Part shown: piece by piece, positions 16,185 through 24,584 of the stretch
How positions within the stretch are numbered: the first letter of the stretch is position 1
Layout of the letters: each line of letters opens with the position of its first letter
Assembly: GCF_900148835.1 (NCBI RefSeq)
Contig: NZ_FRYK01000003.1
Span: 124,001-188,000 of the forward strand
Reading direction: 5' to 3'
DNA length: 64,000 nucleotides
Source: Flavobacterium cucumis
GTDB taxonomy: Bacteria > Bacteroidota > Bacteroidia > Flavobacteriales > Flavobacteriaceae
Notes under the pieces: generated by a model
Told to the model about the DNA's origin: nothing
The model's database searches: none
The model's input: only the letters and a program-made list of their open reading frames with translations
Position numbers and translations under genes: made by a program

Positions 16185-16213
16185 AAACAAAAAAGGCTCA
16201 CTTTCGTGAACCT
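16185..16213 (-). terminator. Intrinsic terminator of the receptor/PepSY operon
   Basis: On the minus strand AGGTTCAC pairs with GTGAGCCT around a GAAA tetraloop, followed by TTTTTTG. It lies just after the stop of the PepSY-like gene. Confidence 0.82.
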
Positions 16214-16222
16214 TTTCGTTTG

Positions 16223-16774
16223 TTAACTCAAAATAATTAAAACTAAGATAGGGAAAATAATTCCAGCAACGGCTAGTTTCCAACCTCGCTTCTTAAAGGT
16301 GTTTTTGCCGTGAGTAACCATTAAAGTTCCCGTAATGGCAATTAATATTAAGGAGATTCCAAAAATGTCAGAGTAGTAAATCCACCAGTTGGATGTAGTT
16401 TTATGCAACTTCATCGTTTGGCTGATAATCGGTGTTTTTTTGAAAGCTACAATTTCGCCTTTTCCCGTTTTCATGTCGATTTCTACATCGTGCTTTTCAA
16501 ATGAAATTTTAAACGTGCCTTTCTTTACATTGTGGCGACGTATTTTATCATCGATGCCTAATTGTTTTCCTAAGTTTTCAGCAAATTCTTCTGTAATTTG
16601 GCTTTCTTCGGGCAATTGTACTTTGATGTTTTTGGTTTCGATGGTGTATTTTTCAGGATGCCAATGTTCTCTGTGGTTCATTAAAATTCCAGAAAAGGCA
16701 AACGAAATAATCAATCCTACATAGAAGTAGCCAAAATCGCGGTGAATGTCTCTAACTAATTTTTGTTGTTTCAT
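16223..16774 (-). CDS. PepSY-associated transmembrane protein (short form)
   Basis: A 183-aa membrane protein with a first helix at residues 15-32 (FGYFYVGLIISFAFSGILMNHREHW), a periplasmic domain of about 90 residues with a PepSY-like strand pattern (GTFKISFEKHDVEIDMKTGKGEIVAF) and two C-terminal helices. His30, His33 and the LHKTT segment are typical of the PepSY_TM-like family found beside TonB-dependent siderophore receptors and thought to take part in siderophore-iron reduction at the inner membrane. The gene follows the receptor gene by 20 nt and precedes a terminator, so it is the last gene of that operon and should share its iron control. Confidence 0.82.
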   Translation of the reverse strand: MKQQKLVRDIHRDFGYFYVGLIISFAFSGILMNHREHWHPEKYTIETKNIKVQLPEESQITEEFAENLGKQLGIDDKIRRHNVKKGTFKISFEKHDVEIDMKTGKGEIVAFKKTPIISQTMKLHKTTSNWWIYYSDIFGISLILIAITGTLMVTHGKNTFKKRGWKLAVAGIIFPILVLIILS

Positions 16775-16794
16775 TTTTTGTTCTAATTGAATGC

Positions 16795-18996
16795 TTAAAA
16801 TTTATAACGTAGCGAAGTTAAAATCTGTCTAGGTGCAATTGGATTTACACTGTAATTTTCGTGCAAGGTGTAGTTTAACTCGTTTGTGATATTCGATAAT
16901 TTGCAAAGAAACGAAAACTGCTTCCAGTTGTAACCTAATGACAAATCAATAGTTGTGTACCCATTTACTGGAATCTCTCTATCCCAAATTCCATTTGGTC
17001 GTGTTGGATCTATTTGATTGTTCCAACCACCAAATCTGTCTCCAATATAATTTCCAATAGCACCAATAGCTACATTCTTGAATATTCCTGTTGGAACGGT
17101 ATAAAAGAAACTTAAGTTAGCCGTATGTTGTGGTGTTCTTGCTAAACGATCCCATTCGATAAAGCTTCCCGTTAACCCTGTTGTTTTGGTATAACGCATG
17201 TCGTTGTAGCTGTAACCTGCCATAATGTTGAAATCGGCCATAGGCTTGTACGTAATATCCAATTCGATTCCTTTGCTGGTAGTTTCTCCGCTTAATGCTT
17301 TAAGGTTTGGATTTGTGTTGATGTTTCCGTTGGCGTCAAATTCTGCCGTTTGCACTAAATTGCTGTTTACGATTTGATATAGTGTTACGTTTGTTGTTAA
17401 TTTTCCTTTCCAGAATTCGTTTTTAATTCCGGCTTCAATTTGGTCAATGATTGATGGTTCTAAAGCTTCGTTATTGATGTCTATTCCATTATTTGGTGTA
17501 AACGAGTTGGAGTAACTTGAGAATAAAGTAATGCTTTTTGTAGGTTGGTAAATCAATCCTACTTTTGGTGAGAAAGCTCTGTCGTTTTTGATGATTCCTT
17601 CAGTTTCTGTACCACCAGCATAAGTTACAGGTTTAGCTTCTTGGTACGAATAGCGAATTCCTAACAAGGCTTTGAATTTTTCATTGAAAGAAATCAAATC
17701 TTGTGCATAAATTCCAAAACGAGTGGTTTCTGTTTTTACGATTCGGGTTATTTCCGAGGGTAAAACGGGACCATCATAAGTGGAGTCGTATAAAGAAGGA
17801 TCAAAGATGTTTACAGGATCTCCATATGTTGTTACCGTTGCTCCAGTAGTTGGATTGAAAAAGCGAAATGTATACGCATCGGTATATGAAATTTCAGTAT
17901 CGATACCCGTAAACAATTGATGTTTGATTTTACCGGTTTTAAAGTTGCCTTGTAAACTAATTTGGTTCGCAAAAATTTGTTCTACGGCTTTATTTCTTCC
18001 ATACGGACGGTTCCAATCGCCATTTGCTGCAGGTTGAATGCGTTCTGTTCCAATAGACTCTCGGTCGTAATCCTGGAAAGAAGAATTAAAATTAAGTTTC
18101 CAGTCTTCGTTGAGTTCATGATTTACTAATATAGAAGCGGTAGCTTGTTTCGTGCTTCCGTTTGACCATTTTGCGCCTAAATAAGCGTTTCTTGGTACAT
18201 CAGCAATTTCTTTTCCAATAGATCCTGTCCCAAAATCGGGTGTCCAATCGTCGCTTAAATAATCGGCTTGAAGCGTAATTTCGGTTTCTTCACTCAGTTT
18301 AAAAAGTAAAGATGGGTTTACGTAGTAGCGTTCTTTGGTTACATAGGCTCTAAAACTTTCTGAATTTTCATATGAACCATTAAAACGATATGCAATCGAA
18401 TTATTAAAAGCACCATACACATCAGCCGAAGGTTTGAAGAAATTATAACTTCCCGCTTGCATAGTGAATTCGCCACCGGTTTTGAAATTTGGCGATTTGG
18501 TTACCATGTTCATAATTCCACCAGGAGCTACATTTCCATATAAAAGTGCAGCACTTCCTTTTAGAATTTCCACTTTTTCTAATGAAGAAACTTCTGGAAT
18601 AGAACCGCTGTTGAAACGAAAACCGTTTTTAAACATGTTGTTGGCCGACATATCGTAACCTCTTGACCAAAAAGATTCCTGAGCGCCACCACGAGCTGAA
18701 CCCACGTAAACGCCATTAGCATTTTTAACCACATCACTCAAACGAACCGATTGTTGTTGTTGGATAATTTCTGTTCCAATAACTTGAATGGCTTGCGGTA
18801 AGTCTTTTTCTTTGATTCCAGCTCTGTTTACGGAAGATTTTGAAGGTGTGTTTTTGGCTTCGATAACTACTTCTTTTAATTTTTTTACAGTATCGTTTTC
18901 TGTAAAGTTATATTCACTTACATCGTTAAGATTTTCTTGTGAAACAGCCTGAAGTGCAGACAATAGAACTATAGTTTTTAAAATGTGCTTATACAT
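16795..18996 (-). CDS. TonB-dependent siderophore receptor (first)
   Basis: A 733-aa outer-membrane receptor. After a signal peptide (to about residue 19), a plug domain starts near residue 45 (VVIEAKNTPSKSSVNRAGIKEKDLPQAIQVIG) and includes SVRLSDVVKNANGVYVG and KVEILKGSAALLYGNVAPGGIMNMVTK, the hallmark of siderophore receptors of the FhuA/FpvA class. The 22-strand barrel ends in the aromatic terminus SLRYKF. There is no N-terminal carboxypeptidase-like or signalling (STN) domain, so no FecI-type control is expected. The first residues after the signal carry a TonB-box-like stretch. Two palindromes flank the promoter. Ligand unknown; hydroxamate or catecholate siderophore is likely. Confidence 0.92.
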   Translation of the reverse strand: MYKHILKTIVLLSALQAVSQENLNDVSEYNFTENDTVKKLKEVVIEAKNTPSKSSVNRAGIKEKDLPQAIQVIGTEIIQQQQSVRLSDVVKNANGVYVGSARGGAQESFWSRGYDMSANNMFKNGFRFNSGSIPEVSSLEKVEILKGSAALLYGNVAPGGIMNMVTKSPNFKTGGEFTMQAGSYNFFKPSADVYGAFNNSIAYRFNGSYENSESFRAYVTKERYYVNPSLLFKLSEETEITLQADYLSDDWTPDFGTGSIGKEIADVPRNAYLGAKWSNGSTKQATASILVNHELNEDWKLNFNSSFQDYDRESIGTERIQPAANGDWNRPYGRNKAVEQIFANQISLQGNFKTGKIKHQLFTGIDTEISYTDAYTFRFFNPTTGATVTTYGDPVNIFDPSLYDSTYDGPVLPSEITRIVKTETTRFGIYAQDLISFNEKFKALLGIRYSYQEAKPVTYAGGTETEGIIKNDRAFSPKVGLIYQPTKSITLFSSYSNSFTPNNGIDINNEALEPSIIDQIEAGIKNEFWKGKLTTNVTLYQIVNSNLVQTAEFDANGNINTNPNLKALSGETTSKGIELDITYKPMADFNIMAGYSYNDMRYTKTTGLTGSFIEWDRLARTPQHTANLSFFYTVPTGIFKNVAIGAIGNYIGDRFGGWNNQIDPTRPNGIWDREIPVNGYTTIDLSLGYNWKQFSFLCKLSNITNELNYTLHENYSVNPIAPRQILTSLRYKF

Positions 18997-18997
18997 C

Positions 18998-19020
18998 TTA
19001 TTTGGATTTAATTAAAATAA
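18998..19020. promoter_or_regulatory. Putative iron-box operator, proximal copy, first receptor
   Basis: A 23-bp imperfect palindrome, TTATTTGGA, five central bases, TTAAAATAA, lying between the predicted transcription start (about 19019) and the ATG. Confidence 0.6.
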
Positions 19021-19025
19021 CGATA

Positions 19026-19055
19026 CAAATGTATAGTGTGAAAATGAAACCACAA
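19026..19055 (-). promoter_or_regulatory. Core promoter of the first siderophore receptor gene
   Basis: On the minus strand, TTG (19055-19053), a 19-bp spacer and TACATTTG (19033-19026). It is flanked on both sides by the operator palindromes. Confidence 0.72.
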
Positions 19056-19058
19056 AGT

Positions 19059-19081
19059 TTATTTAGATTTATTTTAAATAA
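19059..19081. promoter_or_regulatory. Putative iron-box operator, distal copy, first receptor
   Basis: TTATTTAGA, five central bases, TTTAAATAA: a 23-bp palindrome with one mismatch per arm, directly upstream of the -33 element. The identical 23-bp sequence occurs at 24585-24607. Confidence 0.68.
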
Positions 19082-19162
19082 AATTTATAACGAATTGAAA
19101 TTCAAATGGTAGGTTGAAAAGTTTTTTTAAGAGATAAGAGAAAGGAGAATGGAATAAAGAGT

Positions 19163-19189
19163 AAATCCCGAGGGAAATCGGGATTTTTT
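19163..19189 (+). terminator. Orphan hairpin terminator
   Basis: AATCCCGA (19164-19171) pairs with TCGGGATT (19178-19185), followed by a T-run on the plus strand. No plus-strand gene ends here. Confidence 0.6.
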
Positions 19190-19351
19190 ATGCTTTAGTA
19201 TTGGCGAGTAGTAGTGAATAACTTTTTTACGATTTGCCGGCTTTGCTAGGTTTGGGTTTATATTGCCCTAAACCATTCCATTTGGACTTAAGCTAAATAT
19301 ACAGAAATATCTTTCCATTAAACACTTAAGCCATATTCCGCAAAACTGCAG

Positions 19352-20452
19352 TTATGTTTTTTTTCTTTTTTTATTATCTTTTTCCAACTCAATTTGAAAC
19401 TTATCCAATGCTTCTTTAAGCGCTTTGACTGTTCCAAAGCTACGGGTCCTGTCATCTTCAGCTCTTACTTCTATTTTGCCAATAGGAGGCAACCATAAGA
19501 TATCATTATCACCTAATGGTAAGCCATCTCGTCGTAACGGTTGTGCATTTAAATTAGTATTGTTCCATATTTCCAGCGCTCTATTTTTTGCGGTATTTAA
19601 ATTGACTAATGCGGGAAGGTTGTCACCGTTAATTAAGTTAGCTAAATCCTTTGATTCGGGTAGGGGAATTCCTTTCCAAGCATTTATAGTTTTTGTAAAG
19701 TAATCCCAAGCTTTACCTGTGTAACTTTTTGTGGCAATAATTCTTGATAATTCTTTCAATTTAAGTTTTGCACTTTCTCGAGTTAATGGAGAAGATAACT
19801 CAGTAATGGAATCAGAATATAACAAATAGTTTTCATCATTTATTAGCTTATCAAATATAGTCATCAATTCCGATGGTAAATCATTTTTTTGCGGACCAAA
19901 TGATTCAAACTCTACTTTTTCATAGTAATTTAGAATAGCTTCTAGTTGTGCAAGTATTATTCTAGAAGTTGAGTCATAAATTTTTGTTCGTAGAAAAGAT
20001 AAAGATTTTAAGGATAACTCATGGTTTAACGGAATTTGAATATTGTGATTAAATTCCATGGCTAATCTTTTAATATCTAGGTGAATTCTATCGATGTGCG
20101 TAATGATTTCTCTAGAAGTGTTTTTGGGAAATTTGAGAAAGTTTGTTTCTTCGGTTATTTCAACACGAAACTCTTTGCGTAAGTTATGTAGAAGTCTATT
20201 TACAGTTTCTATTTCTTTTTCATCATTAACAATCTTAATTCTTTTACTCAAGAGTATTGGCATTTGATTTAAAGTCGAAATTTCTGGTGATGAACTTGGC
20301 ATTATAATTTTCGTTGCTCCTAAACAAATATATTCTTCAAGCATTTGTGCAAAACCTGAAAAGTCATTTGTGATAATAACTTCTTCAGTGCTTTTTTTTA
20401 TTCCAATTCTGCCAATTGGCAACGGTTCATATAATATTTCAGATTTACCCAT
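19352..20452 (-). CDS. Unrecognised 366-aa soluble protein
   Basis: I do not recognise this protein. It has no signal peptide or membrane segment. The first 80 residues contain short hydrophobic strands (EVIITNDFSGFAQMLEEY, ATKIIMPSS), the middle (about 90-260) is mostly helical, and the C-terminal end has a proline-containing segment (DNDILWLPPIGKIEVRAEDD) followed by a lysine-rich tail (KDNKKRKKT). It lies alone between the two iron-receptor operons, with no operon partner, no clear promoter and 3' flanking DNA that is not conserved-looking. This is the pattern of a recently gained single gene. An antiphage or mobile-element role is possible, but nothing in the sequence shows it. Confidence 0.6.
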   Translation of the reverse strand: MGKSEILYEPLPIGRIGIKKSTEEVIITNDFSGFAQMLEEYICLGATKIIMPSSSPEISTLNQMPILLSKRIKIVNDEKEIETVNRLLHNLRKEFRVEITEETNFLKFPKNTSREIITHIDRIHLDIKRLAMEFNHNIQIPLNHELSLKSLSFLRTKIYDSTSRIILAQLEAILNYYEKVEFESFGPQKNDLPSELMTIFDKLINDENYLLYSDSITELSSPLTRESAKLKLKELSRIIATKSYTGKAWDYFTKTINAWKGIPLPESKDLANLINGDNLPALVNLNTAKNRALEIWNNTNLNAQPLRRDGLPLGDNDILWLPPIGKIEVRAEDDRTRSFGTVKALKEALDKFQIELEKDNKKRKKT

Positions 20453-20582
20453 TTTAAGTAGTTAATGGTTTGTAATAAGGCATAACTCGTTTATTTGTCT
20501 GACAAATATCAGATTTATCTTCTTCCAAAAATAATAAAAAAATCTTACAAGTTATCAAATGAAATTTTAATCGGTTAAATAA

Positions 20583-20609
20583 CAAAAAAAGCCCACCTAA
20601 GTGAGCTTT
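20583..20609 (-). terminator. Intrinsic terminator after the DUF6686-like gene
   Basis: On the minus strand AAAGCTCAC (20609-20601) pairs with GTGGGCTTT (20596-20588) with one G-T pair, followed by a T-run. It overlaps the stop codon of the gene at 20608. Confidence 0.82.
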
Positions 20610-20955
20610 AATTCCAAAATATTCCATTTTTTAAATCGTTATAACTTAACATTTCGTTTGTGTTTTCGAAGTTGATGAGTACGAGTAATTCATACAATTC
20701 TAATCGATTAATGAGAATGATGAAATTGCTTTGCAACGTTGGTATGGGAATTTTCTTTTTATAAATGGAGTGTTCGTATTCCTTTTCCCAATAGTCGATA
20801 TCAATACGTTTTAGGTAATTTGCAAACGCAATTAATTCGTCTTCGGTAAGGCTAAAGTTGAGGTTATTGAAGGTTAATTGGTAATTGCCACAACCTTTCA
20901 AGAAAATCAGCATGCCGTTTTGGGTTTGTTTTAAAATGGAATAATTGCAACACAT
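20608..20955 (-). CDS. DUF6686-like small protein
   Basis: A 115-aa protein starting MCCNYSILKQTQNGMLIFLKGCGNYQLTFNNLNFSLTEDELIAF. The cysteines Cys2, Cys3 and Cys22 and the GxYQLxFNNLxF pattern fit the small Bacteroidota family DUF6686, commonly found beside PepSY-type iron genes. I set the start at the ATG 20955. A longer frame from a GTG inside the upstream gene adds 21 residues that are only the overlapping frame of that gene. It begins 4 nt after the stop of the PepSY gene, so it is co-transcribed with it. Function unknown; the clustered cysteines could bind a metal or an iron-sulfur group. Confidence 0.7.
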   Translation of the reverse strand: MCCNYSILKQTQNGMLIFLKGCGNYQLTFNNLNFSLTEDELIAFANYLKRIDIDYWEKEYEHSIYKKKIPIPTLQSNFIILINRLELYELLVLINFENTNEMLSYNDLKNGIFWN

Positions 20956-20959
20956 AACT

Positions 20960-22132
20960 TTATTTTTTATTTCGTTTTCCCCACCAAATAAAGAATCCTG
21001 TAACCGGTAATGACGCACAAACTAAACTAATTATCAACGCTAAAATCTTGCTCCAAATGCCAAAAATAGCGCCAATGTGAATATCGTAATTTGCAGCTAC
21101 GGCTTTTTCGCCCAAGTTTTTATCGTGATGCGAATGTTGGTGCAACAATTCTCCCGAGTTTTCATCAAAAATCAAACTGTGATTCACATGATAGGAGTAG
21201 GAGAGTTGCTTCACAAATACATCATAATTCGGATGTTCGTGGTCGTCTAAATGTTCATAGCCAAAATCCAAACTGTATTGAAATGCATCTGGGTATAATT
21301 CTTCGACCTTTTTACCAATTTTATCTAATGTGTGTTCATTACGCATTTCGATAGGCGCTTTGGTTTGTATGTGCGAAAAATCAGGATACGTTGTGCTTCC
21401 GCCCGAAAAGACGAAGTATAAAATCGCTTGAATGAAGAAAAAGGCATAGAATAATCCCGTAAAGGCAACCACAAAAGCTAATGACGAAACGTAAAATCCT
21501 AAAATATTATGCAAATCGTAGTTTTTGCGTTTCCAACTTTTTACGTTTTTCCAATTAAAAGCAAAACGTTGTTTTCTGGCGTTTTTGTTTTTAGGCCACC
21601 ACAAAATAATCCCCGAAATCAGCATGAATAAGAAAATCAATGTTGGGATGCCACAAACATACGTTCCCCAATCGGTTTTCAGCATAAAACTGAAGTGAAT
21701 CGATTTGATGATGTTGAAAAAATCAGCTGTTTCATCGTAAACGCCACGGATTTCGCCCGTAAACGGATTCACATACACCGATTTGTAAACGACATACTCT
21801 TCGTAAAAATTCCAACCTTCTGGATTTCTTTCGTAGTAATAGAAAATGTAGCTTCGGCTTTTATCAATAGGAACCGTTACCCAGTGAATGGGATATTTTT
21901 CATTGGTAAAAGCATCTACTTTTTGCTCTAACACTTTAAGCGAAAGCGGTTGTTTGTTAGCGATATTGGATTCGTGATGGTAAATAGCATCTTTTCGAAG
22001 GTAATTCGTAATTTCTTCTTGAAACACATAAATAGCACCTGTAATCGAAATGATAAAAACAATTAAACCTGTGGATAAACCTAACCAAAGATGTAATTTT
22101 AGAATCCCTTTTTTGAAACTTGATTTTTTCAT
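20960..22132 (-). CDS. PepSY-associated transmembrane protein (long form, iron-reductase-like)
   Basis: A 390-aa inner-membrane protein with four strong hydrophobic segments: residues about 14-36 (LGLSTGLIVFIISITGAIYVF), about 155-180, about 205-235 and about 355-380. Conserved His residues lie in KLHLWLG, SIHFSF, YDLHNILGFY and YDIHIGAIFG, as in PepSY_TM proteins proposed to reduce ferric siderophores. PepSY-like periplasmic domains lie between the helices, with a His-rich loop (HQHSHHD). I use the ATG at 22132 (MKKSSFKKGI). An ATG 24 nt upstream lies inside a terminator hairpin and is unlikely to be used. It follows the second receptor gene in the same direction, separated by that hairpin. 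Confidence 0.85.
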   Translation of the reverse strand: MKKSSFKKGILKLHLWLGLSTGLIVFIISITGAIYVFQEEITNYLRKDAIYHHESNIANKQPLSLKVLEQKVDAFTNEKYPIHWVTVPIDKSRSYIFYYYERNPEGWNFYEEYVVYKSVYVNPFTGEIRGVYDETADFFNIIKSIHFSFMLKTDWGTYVCGIPTLIFLFMLISGIILWWPKNKNARKQRFAFNWKNVKSWKRKNYDLHNILGFYVSSLAFVVAFTGLFYAFFFIQAILYFVFSGGSTTYPDFSHIQTKAPIEMRNEHTLDKIGKKVEELYPDAFQYSLDFGYEHLDDHEHPNYDVFVKQLSYSYHVNHSLIFDENSGELLHQHSHHDKNLGEKAVAANYDIHIGAIFGIWSKILALIISLVCASLPVTGFFIWWGKRNKK

Positions 22133-22143
22133 GTGATAACGAT

Positions 22144-22168
22144 AAAAACTCCTCATCGAAATGAGGAG
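22144..22168 (-). terminator. Terminator or attenuator just upstream of the PepSY gene
   Basis: On the minus strand CTCCTCAT, a UUCG tetraloop, ATGAGGAG and TTTTT. It ends 11 nt before the PepSY start codon, so it could attenuate read-through from the receptor gene or end it altogether. Confidence 0.8.
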
Positions 22169-22238
22169 CTTGCTTTAAACTAAACAGAAAATAAACTAAA
22201 ATGATTTTTAATCTACGTAATACATATTCTTATTAAGT

Positions 22239-22266
22239 CACAGATTACAAAGATTTTCACGGATTA
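22239..22266. repeat. Copy of a common intergenic repeat
   Basis: The stretch around CACAGATTACAAAGATTTTC resembles a sequence often scattered in Flavobacterium intergenic DNA (forms of 'cacagattacacagattttcac'). Seen once here. Confidence 0.4.
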
Positions 22267-22344
22267 TTATTTTTAAAATTTTTAAAAAACCTTTATAATC
22301 CTTTAATCAACGGCAATAATTTTAACATAATAATATAACAGCCA

Positions 22345-24522
22345 CTAAAATTTGTATGTCACACCAGCAGTAATACTACGTAAACGTTGTGGCGTAACCG
22401 TTGACCAACCTGAATAATATTTTTCATTTAATAGATTATTCAATTTTAGAGTCACATTAAATGTATCATTATCATAAGATAGTGCCGAGTTTAATACGGT
22501 ATAATCTGGTAATGCGAAGGTGCCTATATTGGCTCTGTTTAACGTTTTGTATTCACTAGCATAATTCCCACCAAAGCCAATACCAAAACCTTTTAATTCG
22601 CCTTCTGAAATCGTATAGTTTGCCCAAAAATTCACTAAAGTTTCAGGACCTGCTTCTTCTGGGCGAAGTCCTAAATAGCCAGCGTTAAGTGTTTCTCTAG
22701 TTACTTTAGCTTTGTTTTGACTGAAACCAGCAATAACATTTAATACTTTAAATGGATTTGCTACAACACTCACTTCAACTCCTTTACTTTCTACTTCCCC
22801 CCCTTGAATCGAGTTGTTAATGTTATTTGGATCAGTAATTACGCGGTCTTTCACACGAATGTCGTAGTAACTTACCGAAGCTGAAATAATGTCTTTATAT
22901 AAACTTGTTTTCAAACCTACCTCAATCTGATTGGCTTGTTCTGGATCAAACTCTTTTATTCTTGGATTGCTACCATCAACATTAGCCACAGTTGTTGGAG
23001 CCACGTTTTGGAAACCATTCATATAATTACCAAATACTGAAACTTTATTTTCAACAATTTGATAAACAGCACCAAATTTTGGAGATAAAGCAACTTGTCC
23101 TTCCGTTTTATTACTATCGTATTGTGATGTTTTTCCGTCAAAATAATCCAAACGCAAACTTCCCATTACCGATAATTTATTAGTTATATTGAGTACATCA
23201 GAAACATAAGCACTCATGACTTCTTGGTTGGCTTCAGTATTTCCAGCAAAACTTCCTACAAGAGCATTATCAACACCAGCTTGAGTTAAAACGGTTGCAA
23301 TTGGATTACCGTTTGTATCAACTCCATTTGTATCGGTTCCATTAATCAAAGATACAACACCATAGTCTGTCCAACCTGTTCCTCCATTCAACAACCTTGA
23401 ATTGTAGTAATCTACACCGGCTACTAAACGGTTTCTCATGTTCCCTATTTTGAAATCACCTATGAAATTTTGTTGGATATCGGTGGTATAAAATGTACCG
23501 TCTGCTTTAGAAATATAACGCGTGAATTCATCACCATTTGCAGCATCAAATAAATATTGGTAGTAACCATTTGTTTTTGTAGTACTTTTTGATAAAACGG
23601 TTTGAGAAGTCCAATTTTCAGAAAGCTTGTACAAGGCTTGCATTTGCATGTTGAACGAGTCATTGTTTATGATTAAATCATTTGAAGTAAAAGATTTTTT
23701 ATAATTTTTATCAAATAAACTCATGCTATCAAATGAAAGCGGTAGGTTTCGAGTTAAGAACAACATGCTTTGTTTTGCTGATGTATTCTTAAAAAACTCT
23801 GTATTTACAAGAAAAGTTAATTTATCACTAACTTCATATTTTAGAGAAGGAGCAAGAAAGAAGGAGTTTGAAAATCCGGCATCTTGGAACGATTCTTCTG
23901 TTGTGTAAGCAGAATTTATTCTAACGGCAGCTTTATTCTTTAAAGGAATATTTATGTCAGTAGTAACACGATTACTACCATAGGTTCCATTGTTATAGCT
24001 AATTTCGCCACCAAAAGTTTGATAAGGTTTTTTTGTAACCACATTAATTAACCCACCATAAGAAATAACACTGCTTCCGAAAAGGGTTCCTGAAGGACCT
24101 TTAATTACCTCTACATTGTCAATATTTATTGGGTCAATTGTTGTGTTTGTCAATGATGGTAAACCGTTTGTCATTGTTGGTTGCACTGCAAAACCACGCA
24201 TTGCATAATATTCAGCTCCATCACCATTTCTTCCAGTAGATTCCCAAAGGCGAGTTACACCAGTAGCGTTTTTAATGGCATCATTAAAGTTGGTAACTAC
24301 TTGTTCTTTCAATAGATTGGCTGGAATAGAATTGTATACTTGTGGATTCTCAATGTCTTTTAAAGGCATTTTTGAAACTGTGGTACTACTTTCTCTTTTG
24401 TATTTGTTTTCGCGAATTGCTTCAACAGTATACTCTTTTAAAACTTTAGTTGAATCTGTCTTTTCTTGACTAAATCCAACCCATGAAGATAATACGATTA
24501 GTGGTAATACTATTTTATGCAT
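22345..24522 (-). CDS. TonB-dependent siderophore receptor (second)
   Basis: A 725-aa outer-membrane receptor with a signal peptide (to about residue 18, WVGFSQ), a plug that contains QVVTNFNDAIKNATGVTRLWESTGRNGDG and NVEVIKGPSGTLFGSSVISYGGLINVVTKKP, and a barrel that ends ITAGVTYKF. The plug residues are those of FhuA/FpvA-type siderophore receptors. No signalling (STN) domain is present. It differs strongly from the first receptor, so it probably takes a different siderophore. Its promoter has the same layout as the first receptor's promoter. The PepSY and DUF6686-like genes follow downstream. Full length by family standards. Confidence 0.92.
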   Translation of the reverse strand: MHKIVLPLIVLSSWVGFSQEKTDSTKVLKEYTVEAIRENKYKRESSTTVSKMPLKDIENPQVYNSIPANLLKEQVVTNFNDAIKNATGVTRLWESTGRNGDGAEYYAMRGFAVQPTMTNGLPSLTNTTIDPINIDNVEVIKGPSGTLFGSSVISYGGLINVVTKKPYQTFGGEISYNNGTYGSNRVTTDINIPLKNKAAVRINSAYTTEESFQDAGFSNSFFLAPSLKYEVSDKLTFLVNTEFFKNTSAKQSMLFLTRNLPLSFDSMSLFDKNYKKSFTSNDLIINNDSFNMQMQALYKLSENWTSQTVLSKSTTKTNGYYQYLFDAANGDEFTRYISKADGTFYTTDIQQNFIGDFKIGNMRNRLVAGVDYYNSRLLNGGTGWTDYGVVSLINGTDTNGVDTNGNPIATVLTQAGVDNALVGSFAGNTEANQEVMSAYVSDVLNITNKLSVMGSLRLDYFDGKTSQYDSNKTEGQVALSPKFGAVYQIVENKVSVFGNYMNGFQNVAPTTVANVDGSNPRIKEFDPEQANQIEVGLKTSLYKDIISASVSYYDIRVKDRVITDPNNINNSIQGGEVESKGVEVSVVANPFKVLNVIAGFSQNKAKVTRETLNAGYLGLRPEEAGPETLVNFWANYTISEGELKGFGIGFGGNYASEYKTLNRANIGTFALPDYTVLNSALSYDNDTFNVTLKLNNLLNEKYYSGWSTVTPQRLRSITAGVTYKF

Positions 24523-24523
24523 T

Positions 24524-24546
24524 TTATTTAGATTTAATTAAAATAA
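24524..24546. promoter_or_regulatory. Putative iron-box operator, proximal copy, second receptor
   Basis: TTATTTAGA, five central bases, TTAAAATAA; differs at one base from the copy at 18998-19020. Lies between the transcription start and the ATG. Confidence 0.62.
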
Positions 24547-24551
24547 TAATG

Positions 24552-24581
24552 CAAATTTATAAAGTGATTTGTAAAACACAA
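24552..24581 (-). promoter_or_regulatory. Core promoter of the second siderophore receptor gene
   Basis: On the minus strand, TTG (24581-24579), a 19-bp spacer and TAAATTTG (24559-24552), between two operator palindromes. Confidence 0.72.
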
Positions 24582-24584
24582 AAC

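Larger units (their letters stand above)
18997..19351. other. 355-bp intergenic region
   Basis: It holds the receptor promoter with two operator palindromes (18998-19081), a plus-strand hairpin terminator with no plus-strand gene before it (19163-19189), and about 160 bp with no recognisable feature up to the end of the unrecognised 366-aa gene. Confidence 0.6.

Noticed and set aside
18998-19081. Classical Fur box
   Set aside because: The palindrome is 9-5-9 with a TTATTTAGA arm and does not match the GATAAT-type Fur box; only a metal-sensor operator in general is proposed.
20956-21018. Longer start of the DUF6686-like gene at GTG 21018
   Set aside because: The extra 21 residues are only the second frame of the upstream PepSY gene, while ATG 20955 gives a normal coupled start.
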